Below, in pieces: positions 60,889-64,000 of a stretch of 64,000 bases of DNA; within the stretch, counting starts at the first letter, position 1; each line of letters begins with the position of its first letter. The stretch is from Pararoseomonas sp. SCSIO 73927. GTDB taxonomy: Bacteria; Pseudomonadota; Alphaproteobacteria; Acetobacterales; Acetobacteraceae. The notes beneath the pieces are model-generated. The model was given only the letters and a program-made list of their open reading frames with translations. It was not told the origin of the DNA and did not search any database. A program made the position numbers and the translations under genes. The stretch covers positions 4,868,001 through 4,932,000 of the forward strand of contig NZ_CP146232.1 of assembly GCF_037040815.1 (NCBI RefSeq), in the 5' to 3' direction.

Positions 60889-61760
60889 TAGGCCGGGATC
60901 GGGCCGGGGCTGGGCGCGGCGTGGTGGATGGGGGCCAGCCCCTCCTCCGCCAGGATGCGTCGCCCGGATTCGATCAGCCGCGCATCCTTCGCCCCGCCCC
61001 CGCCCCGGTAGCCCGGCCGCAGGGAGGCGAGGCAGGCGCCGATCAGCCGCGTGATGAAGCCGGGATAGACGAGGATGATCCAGAGGAAGCGCAGCCGCAC
61101 GCCGAGCGTCACCTCCTGCCCGGAGGCGCGGACCATGGAGAAGGCGTTCCGGAGGGCGAGGTTGCAGACCGCCGCCACCACCGTGCCGAAGGTGAGGACG
61201 CGGCCGACGTAGCGCTTCCACCCCGGCAGGCGGGAGGGGATGGCGTGCAGCACCTGGAAGGCCACCGCCGAGTGCTCCACCTCCTCCAGCGCGTGCCAGG
61301 TCCAGAGGCGGCGGTAGGCGGGGTTCACCCGCCGCAGCAGCTTCGGGCGGCCGAGGACGGAGCACGACATGCTGTAGGTGATCTGCTCGATGGCGCAGGT
61401 CACCACCACCCGGCTCCTCGGGCCCTGGGCGGCGGAGAGCATCCTTTTCGCCTTCGCCTCCATCCCCTCCACGTCGTAGCCGAGCGCGCGCAGGCCGTCG
61501 TTGTAGGATTCGTGCTCCCGCGTGTGAAAGGCCTCCTGCAGCGCGTAGCCCTGGATGCCCTTCAGCACCTCCGGGTCCTTCAGCTCCCCCGCAAAGGGCC
61601 GGAGGGAGCGGATAAAGAAGCGCTCCCCCTCCGGCAGCATCACCGCGAAGCCGTCCACCAGGGCGGATTTCAGCAGGTCCCCGTCGAACCAGGCGCGGTC
61701 CGGCTGGGCAGCGATGCCGAAGCGGATGTCGCGGGGGATGATCTCCGGGGTGTCGTCCAT
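60888..61760 (-). CDS. Predicted metal-dependent hydrolase (PF10118 family)
   Basis: This 290-residue protein contains the conserved His/Glu pattern of this uncharacterised family: LQEAFHTREHESYND (about 90-105), CAIEQITYSMS and WHALEEVEHSAVAFQVLH (about 160-180), a spacing like that of ferritin-like di-metal carboxylate proteins. Hydrophobic stretches near 195-215 and 235-262 suggest membrane association. No biochemical function is established, so neither hydrolase nor oxygenase activity can be asserted. ATG 61760 gives MDDTPEIIPRDIRFG. It is divergent from trpC and coupled to the downstream methyltransferase. Confidence 0.82.
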   Translation of the reverse strand: MDDTPEIIPRDIRFGIAAQPDRAWFDGDLLKSALVDGFAVMLPEGERFFIRSLRPFAGELKDPEVLKGIQGYALQEAFHTREHESYNDGLRALGYDVEGMEAKAKRMLSAAQGPRSRVVVTCAIEQITYSMSCSVLGRPKLLRRVNPAYRRLWTWHALEEVEHSAVAFQVLHAIPSRLPGWKRYVGRVLTFGTVVAAVCNLALRNAFSMVRASGQEVTLGVRLRFLWIILVYPGFITRLIGACLASLRPGYRGGGGAKDARLIESGRRILAEEGLAPIHHAAPSPGPIPA

Positions 61761-61885
61761 GGCGGCCTGTGCGCTCCGTGGGGCCAGGAGGGGCGGTATA
61801 GCCGAGACGGTCAGATGGTCCCACCCGGCCGCCCTTCCACCCCTCCGCCCTCGCCGGCCGCCGTTCCGGGCGCGTAGCGATCCAC

Positions 61886-61916
61886 GTTCCGGCAATTACC
61901 GGCCCGCATCCGGAAC
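61886..61916. promoter_or_regulatory. Spaced inverted repeat in the PF10118/trpC spacer
   Basis: GTTCCGG (61886-61892) and CCGGAAC (61910-61916) form a perfect inverted repeat with a 17-base spacer in the 267-base divergent region. The arrangement suits a regulator binding two half-sites. No further promoter was recognised here, and no trp leader peptide is evident. Confidence 0.3.
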
Positions 61917-62027
61917 AAGGGGGCCCGCGTTGGAGCCGCTGCGGGCCGGGCAGGCTGCCAGCGCCCCCCTGCCCCGCGCGCGTGCCGCTTGACGGCACCG
62001 GCGCAACGGCGCGAGGAACCGCCCATC

Positions 62028-62930
62028 ATGGACCAGACCCTCCCGGTGACGGACGCGCCCCTGACCGACTCGGGGCGCGCCGCGCCTCCCCCCTCCAGCG
62101 CCGCTCCTGCTGGCGCGACACCTGCTGGCGCGACCCTGTCGGACACCCTCCGGCAGATCCTCGCGGCCAAGTACCTGGAGGTGCAGGCGCGCCAGCAGGA
62201 GATGCCCCTGGCCGAGATGGAGCGGCGCGCGCGGGACGCGGGCCGTCCCCGCCCCTTCACCGCCGCCCTGTGCAACGCCGTGGCCGATCTGCGGGTGGGG
62301 CTGATCGCCGAGGTGAAGCGCGCCTCCCCCTCCGGCGGGCTGATCCGCGAGCCCTTCGACCCCGCCGGGATCGCGCGGGCCTATGAGGCGGCGGGCGCCA
62401 CCTGCCTCTCCGTGCTGACGGACGAGCCCTGGTTTCAGGGCACGGCGGAGCATCTCCGCCAGGCGCGCGAGACGACGCGGCTCCCCGTGCTGCGCAAGGA
62501 TTTCATGGTGGACCCCTGGCAGGTCTTCGAGGCTCGGGCCATGGGCGCGGACGCCATCCTCATCATCATGGCGGCCGTGACGGACGAGATGGCGGAGCGG
62601 CTGGAGGACACGGCGCGCGGGCTGGACATGGGTGTGCTGGTGGAGGTCCATGACGAGGCGGAGCTGCAGCGGGCGCTGGGCCTGGAGACGCGGCTGATCG
62701 GCGTGAACAACCGCGACCTCCGCAGCCTGAGGACCGACCTCGCGGTGACCGAGCGCCTGGCCCCCCTGATCCCCGCGGACCGCATCCCCGTGGCCGAGAG
62801 CGGCATCCGCACCCCCGAGGACGTGCGCCGCATGGCCCATGCCGGTGCCCGCTGCCTGCTCGTGGGGGAGCACCTGCTGCGCCAGCCCGATCCCGGCGCC
62901 GCCGCGCGCCTGCTGGTGGAGGCGGCTTGA
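62028..62930 (+). CDS. trpC: Indole-3-glycerol phosphate synthase
   Basis: This 300-residue TIM-barrel enzyme has [21 protein letters not shown] with the catalytic Lys, [54 protein letters not shown] and [16 protein letters not shown]. It closes the indole ring in tryptophan synthesis. An Ala/Pro-rich N-terminal extension of about 35 residues ([12 protein letters not shown]) precedes the usual start of the family. ATG 62028 has GAGGAA upstream. Its stop overlaps the moaC start (TTGA). Confidence 0.95.
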   Translation: MDQTLPVTDAPLTDSGRAAPPPSSAAPAGATPAGATLSDTLRQILAAKYLEVQARQQEMPLAEMERRARDAGRPRPFTAALCNAVADLRVGLIAEVKRASPSGGLIREPFDPAGIARAYEAAGATCLSVLTDEPWFQGTAEHLRQARETTRLPVLRKDFMVDPWQVFEARAMGADAILIIMAAVTDEMAERLEDTARGLDMGVLVEVHDEAELQRALGLETRLIGVNNRDLRSLRTDLAVTERLAPLIPADRIPVAESGIRTPEDVRRMAHAGARCLLVGEHLLRQPDPGAAARLLVEAA

Positions 62931-63403
62931 GCGGCCCGCTCACCCATTTCGACGCCGCCGGCCGGGCGGCGATGGTGGACGTCTCCGCCAAGGCCGAGAC
63001 GGTGCGGGAGGCGACCGCGAGGGGCCGCATCACCATGCGCCCGGAAACCCTGGCCCTGATTGCGGAAGGCCGGGCCGGCAAGGGCGACGTGCTCGGCGTG
63101 GCGCGGCTGGCCGGGATCATGGCCGCCAAGCGCACCGCCGAGCTGATCCCGCTCTGCCACCCCCTCCCCCTCTCCTCCGCCTCCGTCGAACTGGAGCTGG
63201 CGGAGCCGGACGCGGTGGAGATCACCGCCACCGTCCGCACCGCCGGGCGCACCGGGGTGGAGATGGAGGCGATGACGGCCGTGACCGTGGCCGCGCTGAC
63301 CGTCTACGACATGGTGAAGGCCGTGGATCGCGCCATGCGGATCGAGGCGGTGCGCCTGACCCGGAAGTCCGGCGGCAAGTCCGGCCTCTACGAAGCCGAC
63401 TAG
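62927..63403 (+). CDS. moaC: Cyclic pyranopterin monophosphate synthase
   Basis: This 158-residue MoaC has [34 protein letters not shown] and [21 protein letters not shown] with the catalytic Asp and Lys of the DMVK motif, ending [12 protein letters not shown]. It converts the MoaA product to cPMP in molybdopterin synthesis. The TTG start at 62927 overlaps the trpC stop. The trpC-moaC-moeA order is conserved among alphaproteobacteria and links tryptophan and molybdenum cofactor genes on one transcript. Confidence 0.95.
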   Translation: MSGPLTHFDAAGRAAMVDVSAKAETVREATARGRITMRPETLALIAEGRAGKGDVLGVARLAGIMAAKRTAELIPLCHPLPLSSASVELELAEPDAVEITATVRTAGRTGVEMEAMTAVTVAALTVYDMVKAVDRAMRIEAVRLTRKSGGKSGLYEAD

Positions 63404-63418
63404 GGAAGGCCGGACAGG

Positions 63419-64000
63419 ATGATCCCCGTCGCCGAGGCGCTGGAGCGCATCCTCTCCGCCCTCATCCCCGCCCCTGCCGAAACGGTCTCCCTGCCGGAAG
63501 GCTGGGGCCGGGTCCTCGCCCGTCCCGTCCTCGCCCGCGTGACCCAACCGCCTGCCGACGTCTCCGCCATGGACGGCTACGCGCTGCGGGCGGCCGATGC
63601 CGCAGCGGGGGCGCGGCTGCGCGTGATCGGCAGCGCGCCCGCCGGGCACCCCTTCGCCGGCGCGGTCGGCCTGGGCGAGGCGGTGCGGATCTTCACCGGC
63701 GGCGCGGTGCCCCCCGGGGCCGATTCGATCCTGCTGCAGGAGGACGCGACGGCCGGGGACGGCCTCGTGACCCCCACCGAGGCCGCGCAGAAGGGCCGCC
63801 ACATCCGCCGGGCCGGGCTGGACTTCGCCGCCGGCGACGCGGTGCTGGAGGCGGGCCGCCGCCTGAGCGCCCGCGACATCGGCCTGGCGGCCGCGGCGAA
63901 CCACCCCTGGCTCCACGTCCACCGGCGCCCGCGAATCGGTGTCCTCGCCACCGGGGACGAGATCGCCCTGCCCGGCGACCCCATCCCGCCGGGCGGCATC
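63419..64000 (+). CDS. moeA: Molybdopterin molybdenumtransferase, 5' part
   Basis: The frame opens at ATG 63419 (SD GGAAGG) and runs uninterrupted for 194 codons to the window edge, so the 3' half is missing. It shows the MoeA N-terminal domains: VTQPPADVSAMDGYALRAAD, VRIFTGGAVPPGADSILLQED, KGRHIRRAGLDFAAGD, and the start of the MogA-like domain IGVLATGDEI. MoeA inserts molybdate into adenylylated molybdopterin. It begins 15 bases after moaC on the same strand. Confidence 0.95.
   Translation, partial: MIPVAEALERILSALIPAPAETVSLPEGWGRVLARPVLARVTQPPADVSAMDGYALRAADAAAGARLRVIGSAPAGHPFAGAVGLGEAVRIFTGGAVPPGADSILLQEDATAGDGLVTPTEAAQKGRHIRRAGLDFAAGDAVLEAGRRLSARDIGLAAAANHPWLHVHRRPRIGVLATGDEIALPGDPIPPGGI

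Overview
The window is very GC-rich, densely coded DNA from an alphaproteobacterium, most probably an Acetobacteraceae member of the Roseomonas type. I infer this from conserved gene neighbourhoods rather than a marker-gene comparison: folK-rpoZ-rsh-acpS with lepB-rnc-era-recO and parC; slt next to dapA-smpB; eno-ftsB-pdhABC-lpdA-lipA-COQ10-like; tpiA-secG-pyrG; and ppiD-trpE-trpG-trpD-trpC-moaC-moeA. Pyruvate dehydrogenase E1 beta carries its own lipoyl domain, an alphaproteobacterial trait. GTG and TTG starts and 1-8 base stop/start overlaps are common. No tRNA, rRNA, CRISPR array, insertion sequence or prophage gene was seen. The longest stretch without a gene is about 270 bases.

Layout. 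1-5.4 kb: 3' part of bpt, a family 5 solute-binding protein, a hexapeptide-type acyltransferase and parC. 5.5-7.1 kb: a secreted protein with four PPC-like repeats. 7.2-10.4 kb (minus): lepB-rnc-era-recO. 10.6-12.3 kb (plus): two unrecognised membrane-associated genes lying between acpS and lepB. 12.2-16.7 kb (minus): a sulfite-oxidase-like enzyme, folK, rpoZ, rsh, acpS. 16.8-26.8 kb: a lipoprotein hydrolase divergent from a four-gene RND efflux operon with two permeases. 26.8-31 kb: a probable catabolic cluster (hydratase, MarR regulator, TTT-type binding protein, FAD monooxygenase). 31-37 kb: smpB and dapA divergent from slt, an alpha/beta hydrolase, pgpA and cinA, then a GNAT gene. 37-46.4 kb (minus): ftsB, the pyruvate dehydrogenase operon, lipA, a COQ10-like gene and threonine aldolase. 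46.5-54.1 kb (minus): tpiA, secG, pyrG, wrbA, a hybrid sensor kinase, a PH-domain gene and eno. 54.2-64 kb (mainly plus): ppiD, trpE, an FkbM methyltransferase, trpG, trpD, trpC, moaC and the 5' part of moeA, with a minus-strand methyltransferase/PF10118 pair between trpD and trpC.

Most of the window is core metabolism and information processing: stringent response, ribosome and RNA maturation, lipoate and pyruvate oxidation, tryptophan and molybdopterin synthesis. The best candidates for new biology are modules interrupting conserved operons: the pair at 10641-12253, whose second product has a lysozyme-like motif; the FkbM gene within the trp genes; the methyltransferase/PF10118 pair; and the PPC-repeat secreted protein. 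Several intergenic regions hold strong perfect inverted repeats, most notably the dapA/slt spacer.
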